This document shows positions 38,831-48,653 of a stretch of DNA of 64,000 nt, one piece after another. Source of the stretch: Alphaproteobacteria bacterium (lineage in GTDB: Bacteria; Pseudomonadota; Alphaproteobacteria; Micropepsales; Micropepsaceae); the NCBI GenBank assembly GCA_025350465.1, contig JANXXU010000027.1, positions 62,001 to 126,000 of the forward strand. The letters are read 5' to 3'. Positions within the stretch are counted from its first letter, which is position 1. The number at the start of each line of letters is the position of its first letter. The notes beneath the pieces are model-generated. The model ran no database searches. It worked only from the letters and a program-made list of their open reading frames with translations, and had not been told where the DNA came from. The translations under genes were made by a program, and so were the position numbers.

Positions 38831-38861
38831 CCTAGCGACAAAATCTCCAAAATCGACAAAA
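38831..38861 (-). repeat. 31-bp dispersed repeat, copy 3 (inverted)
   Basis: Reverse-oriented copy, 30 of 31 positions identical to copy 1, lying 29 bp before the start of the sterol-desaturase-like gene. With copy 1 it brackets about 780 bp that include the truncated gene and the long palindrome. Confidence 0.75.
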
Positions 38862-38889
38862 CCCTCCTCGCGCGGCTGCCGCCGGAGAT

Positions 38890-39738
38890 TTGACCGTCGG
38901 CCGTTTAATCTCCAACGCATTTGGAGGCCGGTCGTTGCGCGACGCACCAACGCTTGAAGGGATCGCCATTGCCTTCCTTATTCTGTCTGCGGCGTTCTTC
39001 GTGCTGCAGAAGCTGTTCCCGTCCGTTCCGGGCCAACGCATGTTTCGCCGTGGCTTCCTTACCGACGCGGTCTATTGGCTCTTCACCCCGTTCGTGACGC
39101 GGATCATCACGCCGATCGCCGTCGGGATCGCACTCATTCCGATCGCGATGGCGAACGGAATCGATATGAAGGACTTGGCCAAGGGCCACGGCGTCATCGG
39201 CGCCCAGCCGCTGCGGCAGCAGGCAATCGAAATCTTCGTCCTCGGCGACTTCATCGGCTATTGGCAGCATCGCTGGTTTCACGGCGGCTGGCGCTGGCCG
39301 TTTCATGCCGTGCACCATTCCAGCCAAGATCTGGATTGGCTCTCGTCCGCGCGCTTGCATCCGGTCAACGACGCGTTGGCGCGCATCTTTCAAGCGGTGC
39401 CGATCGTCGCCCTCGGCTTCAACGTCGCGGCGGTCGCGGCATTCGCCACCTTCGCCACGCTCTACGCGATCATGCTGCACGCCAACTTGAATTGGACCTA
39501 TGGCCCACTGCGCTATCTGATCGCGAGCCCCGCCTTTCATCGCTGGCATCACACGAGCGCCGAGGAGGGCAGGGACAAGAATTTTGCAGGCTTCTTTCCT
39601 TTGTGGGATTTGCTCTTCGGAACGTTCTACATGCCCAGGGGCGAGCAGCCCGAAGTCTTCGGCGTGGACGATCCGGTGCCTTCAGGATTGTTGGGCCAAA
39701 TGATCTATCCGTTCCGGCGATCAAGCTCGGCGCGATAG
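38890..39738 (+). CDS. Sterol desaturase/fatty acid hydroxylase family membrane protein
   Basis: Integral membrane di-iron enzyme candidate of 282 residues. The histidine clusters are present: HRWFHG, FHAVHHSS and HRWHHTSAEEGRDKNFAG, spaced as in the fatty acid hydroxylase superfamily. At least four hydrophobic segments are visible. The reading starts at a TTG at 38890; no ATG is available near it, so the start is uncertain. The reaction is unknown; hydroxylation of a lipid, carotenoid or hopanoid-like substrate is possible. It converges with the macrodomain gene, overlapping by 34 bp. Confidence 0.85.
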   Translation: MTVGRLISNAFGGRSLRDAPTLEGIAIAFLILSAAFFVLQKLFPSVPGQRMFRRGFLTDAVYWLFTPFVTRIITPIAVGIALIPIAMANGIDMKDLAKGHGVIGAQPLRQQAIEIFVLGDFIGYWQHRWFHGGWRWPFHAVHHSSQDLDWLSSARLHPVNDALARIFQAVPIVALGFNVAAVAAFATFATLYAIMLHANLNWTYGPLRYLIASPAFHRWHHTSAEEGRDKNFAGFFPLWDLLFGTFYMPRGEQPEVFGVDDPVPSGLLGQMIYPFRRSSSAR

Positions 39739-40223
39739 ATCGAGGCGTCGCTCTCACTGAAGCAGCAGAAGATGACGCGCGCCGCATGCGCATGCTTCGC
39801 GCCTTCGTCGATGGCAACCGCCGAGGCGCGGGTAATGGGAATTCCATAGACGCCGGTGCCGAGACTTGGGAAGGCGATGCTCTGCGCGTCGTGAGCCACC
39901 GCCAACGCCAGGGCGTTGCGATAGCAATTCGCCAGCAATCGCCAAACGTCTTGTTCGCGATGCTGCGCATAGACCGGCGCAACCGTGTGGATCACGTGCT
40001 TCGCTTTGAGCTTGAAGCCGGGCGTGATCACCGCCTCGCCGGCCGGACAGCGCCCGATCGCCATCATCGCCTTGCCAAGCTCGGGACCCGCGGCCTTGTT
40101 GATCGCGCCGTCGACGCCACCGCCGGGAATTAGCCGGCTGTTCGCTGCATTGACGATGACGTCGACCTCAAGCGTCGTGATGTCGGCATGCACGATCTCA
40201 ATGCGTGCGAGCGCCGCTGCCAT
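39705..40223 (-). CDS. Macrodomain (ADP-ribose hydrolase-type) protein
   Basis: Single macrodomain of 172 residues, MacroD/YmdB type. The ADP-ribose-binding elements are VNAANSRLIPGGGVDGAI near residues 24-41 and AFPSLGTGVYGIP. Such enzymes remove ADP-ribose from proteins or hydrolyse O-acetyl-ADP-ribose. The ATG at 40223 overlaps the parE stop by one base (TGATG), so it is translated from the parE transcript. Longer open frames upstream run through parE in another frame and are not real. Confidence 0.9.
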   Translation of the reverse strand: MAAALARIEIVHADITTLEVDVIVNAANSRLIPGGGVDGAINKAAGPELGKAMMAIGRCPAGEAVITPGFKLKAKHVIHTVAPVYAQHREQDVWRLLANCYRNALALAVAHDAQSIAFPSLGTGVYGIPITRASAVAIDEGAKHAHAARVIFCCFSESDASIYRAELDRRNG

Positions 40224-42211
40224 CACACGTCGATGTCCTTGGCGAATTGCGCGTGCTCTTGAATGTATTGAAAACGCAGCTCGGGCTTTTTGCCCATGAG
40301 GCGTTCCACCAGATCGTCGGTCTCGGTTGCCGCTTCGCTCGCAATCGCCACGCGCAGAAGGATGCGCGAGCCGCGCTTCATCGTCGTTTCCTTCAGCTGC
40401 GCCGGCATCATTTCGCCGAGGCCTTTGAAGCGTCCGATTTCGACCTTCGCGTTCGCTTTGAATTCGCTCTTCAACAACTTGTCGCGATGCGCGTCGTCGC
40501 GGGCAAAAACGGTCTTGCTGCCTTGGGTCAACCGATAGAGCGGCGGCATCGCCAGATAGAGATGGCCGCCGGCAATCAGCCCCGGCAGCTCGCGATAGAA
40601 GAACGTGATCAACAATGAGGCGATGTGCGCGCCGTCGACGTCGGCGTCGGTCATGATGATGACCTTCTCGTAGCGCAGGTCGTCGTCGCGATAGCGCTCG
40701 CCCGTCGCGCAGCCCAGAGCCTGGACGAGATCGGCAAGCTCCTGGTTGCCCGCAAGCTTGCCGGCCGCAGCGCTTGCGACGTTTAGAATCTTTCCGCGCA
40801 ACGGCAGCACAGCCTGCGTATTGCGATCGCGGGCTTGCTTGGCGGAACCGCCGGCGGAATCGCCTTCGACGAGGAAAATCTCTGTCCCCTCGGCGGACTG
40901 ATCCGAACAATCCGCGAGCTTGCCCGGCAGCCGCAGTTTGCGGGTCGCGCTTTGGCGGCTCACCTCTTTTTCCTGGCGCCGCCGCAGCCGCTCTTCGGCC
41001 TGGTCGATCACAAAGCCGAGGAGACGCGTCGCATCGACCGGCGAGTCCGCAAGCCAATGATCGAAATGATCGCGCACCGTGTTCTCGACCAAGCGCTGCG
41101 CTTCCGGGTTCGACAGGCGGTCCTTGGTTTGCCCTTGAAATTGCGGATCGCGGATGAAGACGGAAAGCATCGCTTGGGCCGATCCCATCACGTCGTCGGC
41201 GGTGATCTGCGCCGCCTTGCGATTGTTGGTGAGCTCGCCATAGCCGCGAAGCGCTTTCGTCAATCCCGTGCGCAAGCCCTGATCATGGGTGCCGCCTTGG
41301 GGCGTTGGAATCGTGTTGCAATAGGAATTGAAGAACGCGTCGATCGCCGGCGACCACGAGATCGCCCATTCGACAATGCCCTTGCCCTCCTTGGCGTCGA
41401 CGCGGCCGGCGAAGGGGCGCGGGTTCACCGTCGCCGCGCCTTTGATCGTCGTCTCCAAGAAATCGGCGAGCCCGCCTGGAAAATGCAGTGTGTCTTCCGC
41501 CGGCGTCTGTTCGCTTGAGCCGATCAGCTCGGGGGCGCAATTCCAGCGGATTTCAACGCCGCGAAACAGATAGGCCTTCGATCGCGCCATGCGATAAAGC
41601 CGGGCAGGGCGGAAGTGCACATCGGGCCCGAAGATCTTAACGTCCGGCTTGAAGCGGATCGTGCTGCCGCGGCGGTTCTGAACCGGGCCGCCATTTTTCA
41701 GCTTCGTCACCGGCGCGCCGCGCTCGAATCTCTGCGTCCAAAGAGTGCGGTCGCGCGCGACTTCAACCTCAAGCCATTCCGATAGCGCATTGACGACGGA
41801 GGCACCGACGCCGTGCAAACCGCCACTCGTCTCGTAGGCGCCCGTCGTAAATTTTCCGCCCGAATGAAGCGTGGTCAGGATTACTTCCAACGCCGACTTC
41901 GCCTTGAACTTGGGATGGGGGTCGACGGGAATGCCGCGGCCGTTGTCGCGCACGGTCAGAATATTGTCGGCCTCGAGAACGATCTCGATGCGACTGGCGT
42001 GGCCAGCGACCGCTTCGTCCATGGCGTTGTCGAGGATCTCGGCCGCCAAATGGTGCACGGCGCGCTCATCGGTGCCGCCGATATACATGCCGGGCCGGCG
42101 GCGAACCGGCTCCAGGCCCTCGAGAACCTCGATGTCCTTCGCCGAATAGCCCTTGCTTCCCAGATCTTGGCCTTCGGCGAAGAGATCTTCTTTGGCGGCG
42201 GCACGAGCCAT
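40223..42211 (-). CDS. parE: DNA topoisomerase IV subunit B
   Basis: ATPase subunit of topoisomerase IV, needed for chromosome decatenation. The 662 residues include the GHKL ATP site (EILDNAMDEAV, VRDNGRGIPVD), GGLHGVGASVVNALS and the TOPRIM region EIFLVEGDSAGGSAKQARD with its acidic DADVDGAHI. The N-terminus has the ParE pattern SAKDIEVLEGLEPVRRRPGM. Length and composition favour ParE over GyrB. The macrodomain gene follows directly. Confidence 0.94.
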   Translation of the reverse strand: MARAAAKEDLFAEGQDLGSKGYSAKDIEVLEGLEPVRRRPGMYIGGTDERAVHHLAAEILDNAMDEAVAGHASRIEIVLEADNILTVRDNGRGIPVDPHPKFKAKSALEVILTTLHSGGKFTTGAYETSGGLHGVGASVVNALSEWLEVEVARDRTLWTQRFERGAPVTKLKNGGPVQNRRGSTIRFKPDVKIFGPDVHFRPARLYRMARSKAYLFRGVEIRWNCAPELIGSSEQTPAEDTLHFPGGLADFLETTIKGAATVNPRPFAGRVDAKEGKGIVEWAISWSPAIDAFFNSYCNTIPTPQGGTHDQGLRTGLTKALRGYGELTNNRKAAQITADDVMGSAQAMLSVFIRDPQFQGQTKDRLSNPEAQRLVENTVRDHFDHWLADSPVDATRLLGFVIDQAEERLRRRQEKEVSRQSATRKLRLPGKLADCSDQSAEGTEIFLVEGDSAGGSAKQARDRNTQAVLPLRGKILNVASAAAGKLAGNQELADLVQALGCATGERYRDDDLRYEKVIIMTDADVDGAHIASLLITFFYRELPGLIAGGHLYLAMPPLYRLTQGSKTVFARDDAHRDKLLKSEFKANAKVEIGRFKGLGEMMPAQLKETTMKRGSRILLRVAIASEAATETDDLVERLMGKKPELRFQYIQEHAQFAKDIDV

Positions 42212-42378
42212 CTACGCGGTACTCCGTGTCGGGAATCGTTGGGGAATATAGCGACTCCGGGGGACGCAGCGAGGCCCCACACGCAAGTATGTCGCGCGCG
42301 GCCGAAACCTTTGCCCTCTCGCGCCGCGTGGCGGGATTGCTATGGTCGGAGACCCGCACTCGCCGCCAAAGGACGCCC

Positions 42379-43674
42379 ATGCCAGATCGCTTGAAAGAGC
42401 AGCTCAAGCTGCCCTGTGGACAACTGCTGCCCAACCGGCTCGCCAAGGCCGCGATGACGGAGGGTTTGGGCGACGCCCGAAATCGCGCCACGGCGAAGCA
42501 CGTGACGCTCTATCGCCGGTGGGCCGAGAGCGGGCTGGGACTTTTGTTGACCGGCAACGTGCAGATCGACCGTAAGCATCTCGAACGGCCGGGCAATGTC
42601 GCCATCGAGGGTCCGCAAAGCGGCGAGGCGATGGCGGCGCTGAAGGCTTGGTCGGCGGCGGCGAAGGCGGGCGGCGCGCAGGTTTGGACGCAGCTTTCCC
42701 ATGCCGGGCGCCAGACGCCTAAAAACGTCAACGCGACACCATTGGCGCCGTCGGATATCGGCTTGGCGCTGCCCGGGGGGCAATTCGGCAAGCCGCGCGC
42801 GATGACGGGCGATGAGATTCAAGACGTCGTAAAGCGCTTTGCCCACGCCGCCGCGGTCTCGCGCGAGGTTGGATTCACCGGCACCCAGATTCATGCCGCG
42901 CACGGCTATCTCTTGTCGGAGTTTTTGAATCCGCGCGCCAACCGGCGGACGGATGCGTGGGGCGGCAGCCTTGAGAACCGCGCGCGGCTTCTGCTCGAAA
43001 CCGTGAAAGCGGTGCGCGCGAACGTCGGCGCCGACTTTGCGGTTTCGGTGAAACTCAACTCCGCCGACTTTCAGAAGGGCGGGTTCAGCTTCGACGACTG
43101 CATGAAGGTCGTCGAAATGTTGAACGGCGCGGGGATCGATCTCCTCGAAATCTCCGGCGGCAATTACGAGCAGCCGCGAATGGCGGGGCTCGACGGACTC
43201 GAGCCGGTGTTCGAGGAGAATGTGCGGGCGACGACGCGGGCGCGCGAGGCTTATTTCATCGGCTATGCGGCGACGATCGCGAAAGTGGCGAAGATGCCGT
43301 TGATGGTGACGGGCGGGTTTCGCACGCGCGCGGCGATGAACGCGGCGATCGACGAAGGCTCGACGGCGATCGTGGGGTTGGCGCGCCCGTTGTGCGGCGA
43401 ACCACTCGCGGCGAAGCGTCTGATCGACGGCGCGATCGGCGAAATGCCGAGCTATGAGAAGATGCTGCGGCTGGGGCCCGGATGGCTCGGCCCGCACTCG
43501 CCGCTCGCCATCATCAAGATGATCAACGGCTTCGGCGCACAGGGGTGGTATTGCCTTCACTTGCTGCGCATGGGCGAGGGGCTCGAACCGGATTTGACGA
43601 TGTCCGTGTGGCAGGCGTTCAACCGCTACCGGAAAAACGAGGACGCGGCGGCGCGCGCGTTGAGCCGGGCCTAA
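42379..43674 (+). CDS. NADH:flavin oxidoreductase, old yellow enzyme family
   Basis: FMN-dependent ene-reductase-type enzyme of 431 residues with a TIM-barrel fold. Recognisable parts are LPNRLAKAAMTEGLGD at the N-terminus, FTGTQIHAAHGYLLSEFLNP with the substrate-binding His pair region, and NRRTDAWGGSLENRARLLLE. The phosphate-binding GGFRTRAAMNAAID follows. The ATG at 42379 is chosen; upstream codons in frame are not conserved. Substrate unknown. It is divergent from parE. Confidence 0.88.
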   Translation: MPDRLKEQLKLPCGQLLPNRLAKAAMTEGLGDARNRATAKHVTLYRRWAESGLGLLLTGNVQIDRKHLERPGNVAIEGPQSGEAMAALKAWSAAAKAGGAQVWTQLSHAGRQTPKNVNATPLAPSDIGLALPGGQFGKPRAMTGDEIQDVVKRFAHAAAVSREVGFTGTQIHAAHGYLLSEFLNPRANRRTDAWGGSLENRARLLLETVKAVRANVGADFAVSVKLNSADFQKGGFSFDDCMKVVEMLNGAGIDLLEISGGNYEQPRMAGLDGLEPVFEENVRATTRAREAYFIGYAATIAKVAKMPLMVTGGFRTRAAMNAAIDEGSTAIVGLARPLCGEPLAAKRLIDGAIGEMPSYEKMLRLGPGWLGPHSPLAIIKMINGFGAQGWYCLHLLRMGEGLEPDLTMSVWQAFNRYRKNEDAAARALSRA

Positions 43675-43987
43675 CTGCGCCGGCCGCAAGCGTTGCGACG
43701 TTTCGCGTGGCCCATTTTCAGCCTGAACGATTGTTCACCGCGCCATCGCCCAAGCGTGTTTTGAAAGCAGCTAGGCATCCACCTATTTCCTATATGCGCT
43801 GGCGTGCCTTCCCTGACGGAAGATTGGCGCAAACGGAGCCGCGGTCTCTCCTCAAGGTCCTGCGGATGGCTCCGAAAGCGGGCTCGTCCGCGCGCCTAGG
43901 GCGAGCCCGCGCTTTGTTGCTCGCGCTTATTTGCATCACTCCCTGCATTCGTGCGCGAACCTCTTGTAACGCCGGGCGTCGGACGGC
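43675..43987. other. Intergenic stretch with one hairpin
   Basis: 313 bp between the flavin oxidoreductase and the polysaccharide deacetylase. A strong inverted repeat at 43878-43910 is the only structure seen. Open frames crossing it are extensions of neighbouring shadow frames; no gene was supported. Confidence 0.5.
43878..43910 (+). terminator. Candidate terminator hairpin
   Basis: A 9-bp stem GCGGGCTCG/CGAGCCCGC with a 15-nt loop, followed by GCTTTGTTGCT. It could end the flavin oxidoreductase transcript, although it lies 200 bp after the stop and the T tract is broken. Confidence 0.4.
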
Positions 43988-44797
43988 ATGGATGGGCTTA
44001 TGTGGGGGATTCGGATCATTGTTGCGTTGAGTGCGGCGCTGTCTGCGCCGACGATCGCGTGCGCCGACGTCATCACGCGGCTGCCGACGAGCGAGAACGT
44101 CATTGCCTTGACCTTCGACGCCTGCGAGGCGGGCAAGCCTGTCGCGTTCGACAGGGCGCTTCTCGACTATCTCCTCGACCAGCGCATTCCCTTTACCGTA
44201 TTCGTCACCGGCCGGTTCGTGCAAACGAACACCCAGGATGTCACCGAATTGTCCAAACTCGATTTCGTCGAAATCGAAAATCACTCCTGGAATCATCCCA
44301 ACAACATGGACCGCCTGCCGCTCGACGTCGTGCGCGACGAAGTCACGCGCGGCGAGGCGGCGATCACAAGCGCCATCGGCCGCAAGCCGCAGTTCTTCCG
44401 CTTTCCCGCGGGTAACTACAACGCCGCAGCGCTCGCCGTGGTGGAGGGTCTTGGGTACAAGGTCGTGCACTGGAGTTGGGCGAGCGGCGATCCGTCGCCT
44501 CTGGAAAGCCGCGATGGCTTGATCCGCCGCGTGCAAACACTGACGCGGCCGGGGCAAATTCTGATTTTTCACATCAACGGTCGCGGCGTGCATACGGCCG
44601 AGGCACTGCCCGTGATCGTCGCGGACCTGCGCAAGCGCGGCTACCGGTTCGCCAAACTCTCCGATTATCTGGGTGCGCACCCGCGGGGAACAGCCGCTCA
44701 AGCCCACGTTGTCGATCGCGATCGCGAGATGCTGGCCCTGAAATACTTCCAGCAAACGGCCCACGCGCCGCGACCCTCAACCGCGCCGGCCCATTAG
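43988..44797 (+). CDS. Exported polysaccharide deacetylase (NodB-like)
   Basis: Secreted NodB-domain protein of 269 residues. The signal peptide GIRIIVALSAALSAPTIACA starts from Met1 or more likely Met5. Motif 1 reads LTFDACE, motif 2 HSWNHP, motif 3 RFPAGNYN and the last motif LIFHINGRG, so the metal-binding Asp/His/His set appears intact although the second Asp of the usual TFDDG is replaced. This variant is seen in a subgroup acting on unknown glycans. A proline-rich tail follows. It is a single-gene unit. Confidence 0.85.
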   Translation: MDGLMWGIRIIVALSAALSAPTIACADVITRLPTSENVIALTFDACEAGKPVAFDRALLDYLLDQRIPFTVFVTGRFVQTNTQDVTELSKLDFVEIENHSWNHPNNMDRLPLDVVRDEVTRGEAAITSAIGRKPQFFRFPAGNYNAAALAVVEGLGYKVVHWSWASGDPSPLESRDGLIRRVQTLTRPGQILIFHINGRGVHTAEALPVIVADLRKRGYRFAKLSDYLGAHPRGTAAQAHVVDRDREMLALKYFQQTAHAPRPSTAPAH

Positions 44798-44833
44798 CTC
44801 GCGCGCGGCGCCCTGCAACGCACCGACCGAACT

Positions 44834-45334
44834 CTAGACATAACCGAGTTCGACAAGGTTCTTGATCCCGAACGCCTGATCTTTCCTCGTCGCCTCGCGC
44901 CCGCCAAGTCTTTCGTAAAAGCGCCGCGCCGGCGCATTCTCGTCGATGACCCAAAGTCCAACTCGGGCAAAGCCGTGTTGCGACAACGCGTTTGCCATCG
45001 CCGCCATCAACCGTATGCCGAGCCCTCGTCGCTTCTCTGCCTCAACGATGTTGATGGCGAAGATCTCGCCGTCGGTCCCGAGTTCGGTCTCGCGCGCCGG
45101 GCCGGAAACACCAAACCCGACGACGCGTTCGTCCTGGCTGTAAGCGACGAAGATGGCCTGCCGGTCGGGCAGGTTGGCGATGCGATCGCGAAACACAGCG
45201 ACGCGTTGCTCGATGGACAACGCCGCCAAATAATCGGCGGGCATGATGCCGGCATAGGTCTCGCGCCACGCCGTGACCGAGACCCAGCCGATGCCCTGGG
45301 CGTCTTCAACAATCGCCGGACGGATGGTGCTCAT
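44834..45334 (-). CDS. GNAT-family N-acetyltransferase
   Basis: Acetyl-CoA-dependent transferase of 166 residues. The cofactor-binding motif A is INIVEAEKRRGLGIRLMAAM, and ENAPARRFYERLGGREATRK is the C-terminal family pattern. The N-terminal IGWVSVTAWRETYAGIMPAD marks the subgroup of small GNAT enzymes with unknown acceptor. It lies downstream of glnA but behind a strong terminator, so it is probably transcribed separately. Confidence 0.88.
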   Translation of the reverse strand: MSTIRPAIVEDAQGIGWVSVTAWRETYAGIMPADYLAALSIEQRVAVFRDRIANLPDRQAIFVAYSQDERVVGFGVSGPARETELGTDGEIFAINIVEAEKRRGLGIRLMAAMANALSQHGFARVGLWVIDENAPARRFYERLGGREATRKDQAFGIKNLVELGYV

Positions 45335-45352
45335 CGATTGGTCGCAAAGAAA

Positions 45353-45378
45353 AAGGGCCGGATTTCAACCCGGCCCTT
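45353..45378 (-). terminator. Rho-independent terminator of glnBA
   Basis: On the minus strand a 9-bp stem AAGGGCCGG/CCGGCCCTT with an 8-nt loop runs directly into TTTCTTTGCG. It lies 24 bp after the glnA stop and is the best intrinsic terminator in the window. Confidence 0.85.
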
Positions 45379-45401
45379 GCATCGCAAATTGGTCGGCTCG
45401 C

Positions 45402-46811
45402 TCAGACAGAATAGTACATCTGGAACTCGACCGGATGCGGCGTGTGCTCGAAGTTGTACACCTCCTGCATCTTGAGCTCGATGTAGCTGTCGATAAAGTC
45501 GTCGCTGAACACGTTGCCGCGCTTCAGGAAGGCTCTGTTCTTGTCGAGGTGATCGAGCGCCTCGCGCAAGCTGCCGCAAACTTGCGGCACGTCCTTCAAC
45601 TCTTCGGGCGGCAAGGAATAAAGATCCTTGTCCATCGGCTGGCCGGGATGGATCTTGTTCTGAATGCCGTCGAGACCGGCCATCAGCATCGCCGAGTAGG
45701 CCAGGTATGGATTAGAGCCCGCGTCGGGGAAACGCACTTCGATGCGCTTGGCCTTGGGACCCGCGCCGAACGGAATGCGGATCGACGCCGAGCGGTTGCG
45801 CGAGGAGTACGCCAAGAGCACCGGCGCTTCGAACCCGGGTATCAAGCGCTTGTAGGAATTCGTCAGCGAGTTCGTGAGCGCGTTGATCGCCTTGGCATGC
45901 TTGATGATGCCGCCGATATAATAAAGGCAGGTCTCGGAAAGATCGGCATAGCCCGAACCCGCAAACAACGGTTGGCCGCCCTTCCAAATCGATTGGTGCA
46001 CATGCATGCCGGAACCGTTGTCGCCCTTGATCGGCTTGGGCATGAAGGTCGCGGTCTTGCCGTAAGCAGCCGCAACCTGGTGGATCACATATTTGTAGAT
46101 CTGCGTCCGGTCGGCGGTCTTGACGAGCGTCGAGTATTTGAAACCCAACTCGTGCTGTGACGGTGCCACTTCATGATGGTGCTTCTCAGGCTCGATGCCC
46201 ATGTCGCCCATGACGGAAAGCATCTCGGAGCGAATGTCCTGGCATGCGTCGACGGGCGGAACGGGGAAGTAGCCGCCTTTGATTCCAGGACGGTGCCCCG
46301 AATTGCCCATCTCGTATTCGGTGCCGGTGTTGTAGGGACCTTCCATCGAGTCGACCTCATAAGAGGCCTTGTTCATGCCGACGGTGTAACGCACGTCGTC
46401 GAAGATGAAAAACTCAGCCTCGGGCCCGAACATCGCGGTGTCGCCGACGCCGGTCGACTTCAGATAATTCTCGGCGGCCCTAGCGATCGAGCGAGGGCAG
46501 CGGACGTAAGGCTGATGCGTCGTCGGCTCCAACACGTCGCAGAACAAGATCAGCGTCTTCTGCGCGAAGAACGGATCGATCACCGCCGAATTGGGATCGG
46601 GCAGAAGCGTCATGTCGGATTCGTTGATCGCCTTCCATCCCGCGATCGAGGAGCCGTCAAACATGAGGCCGGTCTCGAAGATATCCTTGTCGATCAAAGA
46701 GAGATCGAACGTCACGTGTTGCCACTTGCCGCGCGGGTCGGTGAAGCGCAGGTCGACGAACTTGACCTCTTCATCCTTGATCCGTTTCAGAACACTGTCG
46801 GCGGTTGCCAT
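45402..46811 (-). CDS. glnA: Glutamine synthetase, type I
   Basis: Dodecameric ammonia-assimilating enzyme of 469 residues that makes glutamine from glutamate. The N-terminal [18 protein letters not shown], active-site [27 protein letters not shown], and [16 protein letters not shown] are all canonical. Tyr398 in [10 protein letters not shown] is the adenylylation site, so GlnE-type control is expected. It is the second gene of the glnB-glnA operon and ends at a strong terminator. Confidence 0.97.
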   Translation of the reverse strand: MATADSVLKRIKDEEVKFVDLRFTDPRGKWQHVTFDLSLIDKDIFETGLMFDGSSIAGWKAINESDMTLLPDPNSAVIDPFFAQKTLILFCDVLEPTTHQPYVRCPRSIARAAENYLKSTGVGDTAMFGPEAEFFIFDDVRYTVGMNKASYEVDSMEGPYNTGTEYEMGNSGHRPGIKGGYFPVPPVDACQDIRSEMLSVMGDMGIEPEKHHHEVAPSQHELGFKYSTLVKTADRTQIYKYVIHQVAAAYGKTATFMPKPIKGDNGSGMHVHQSIWKGGQPLFAGSGYADLSETCLYYIGGIIKHAKAINALTNSLTNSYKRLIPGFEAPVLLAYSSRNRSASIRIPFGAGPKAKRIEVRFPDAGSNPYLAYSAMLMAGLDGIQNKIHPGQPMDKDLYSLPPEELKDVPQVCGSLREALDHLDKNRAFLKRGNVFSDDFIDSYIELKMQEVYNFEHTPHPVEFQMYYSV

Positions 46812-46866
46812 TGTCCGTTGCCTTTCTGCCGGTTGAACACGAGGCGGCTTTCGGCCGCCGGAACGC

Positions 46867-48635
<1,769 letters not shown>

Positions 48636-48653
48636 CGGAACTGGTGACCTGAG

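Larger units (their letters stand above)
37713..38889. other. Repeat-rich gap with gene debris
   Basis: Nearly 1.2 kb without a complete gene, the longest such gap in the window. The first 300 bp are probably the upstream region of the helicase gene. The rest holds three copies of a 31-bp repeat, a long imperfect palindrome, a 5'-truncated coding frame and a CCGCCCC/GGGGGCGG hairpin near 38700. The longer open frames found here run through the repeats, reading e.g. TKSPKST, and look spurious. Confidence 0.6.

Noticed and set aside
40226-41057. Upstream extension of the macrodomain reading frame
   Set aside because: It runs inside parE in another frame with low-complexity Arg/Ala content; the macrodomain itself starts at the ATG at 40223.
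42340-43689. 449-codon minus-strand frame
   Set aside because: It is a shadow of the old yellow enzyme gene, rich in Arg and His with no domain pattern.
43482-44030. 182-codon plus-strand frame with a hydrophobic patch
   Set aside because: It begins inside the flavin oxidoreductase gene in another frame and crosses a hairpin; the hydrophobic patch is short and there is no start near it.
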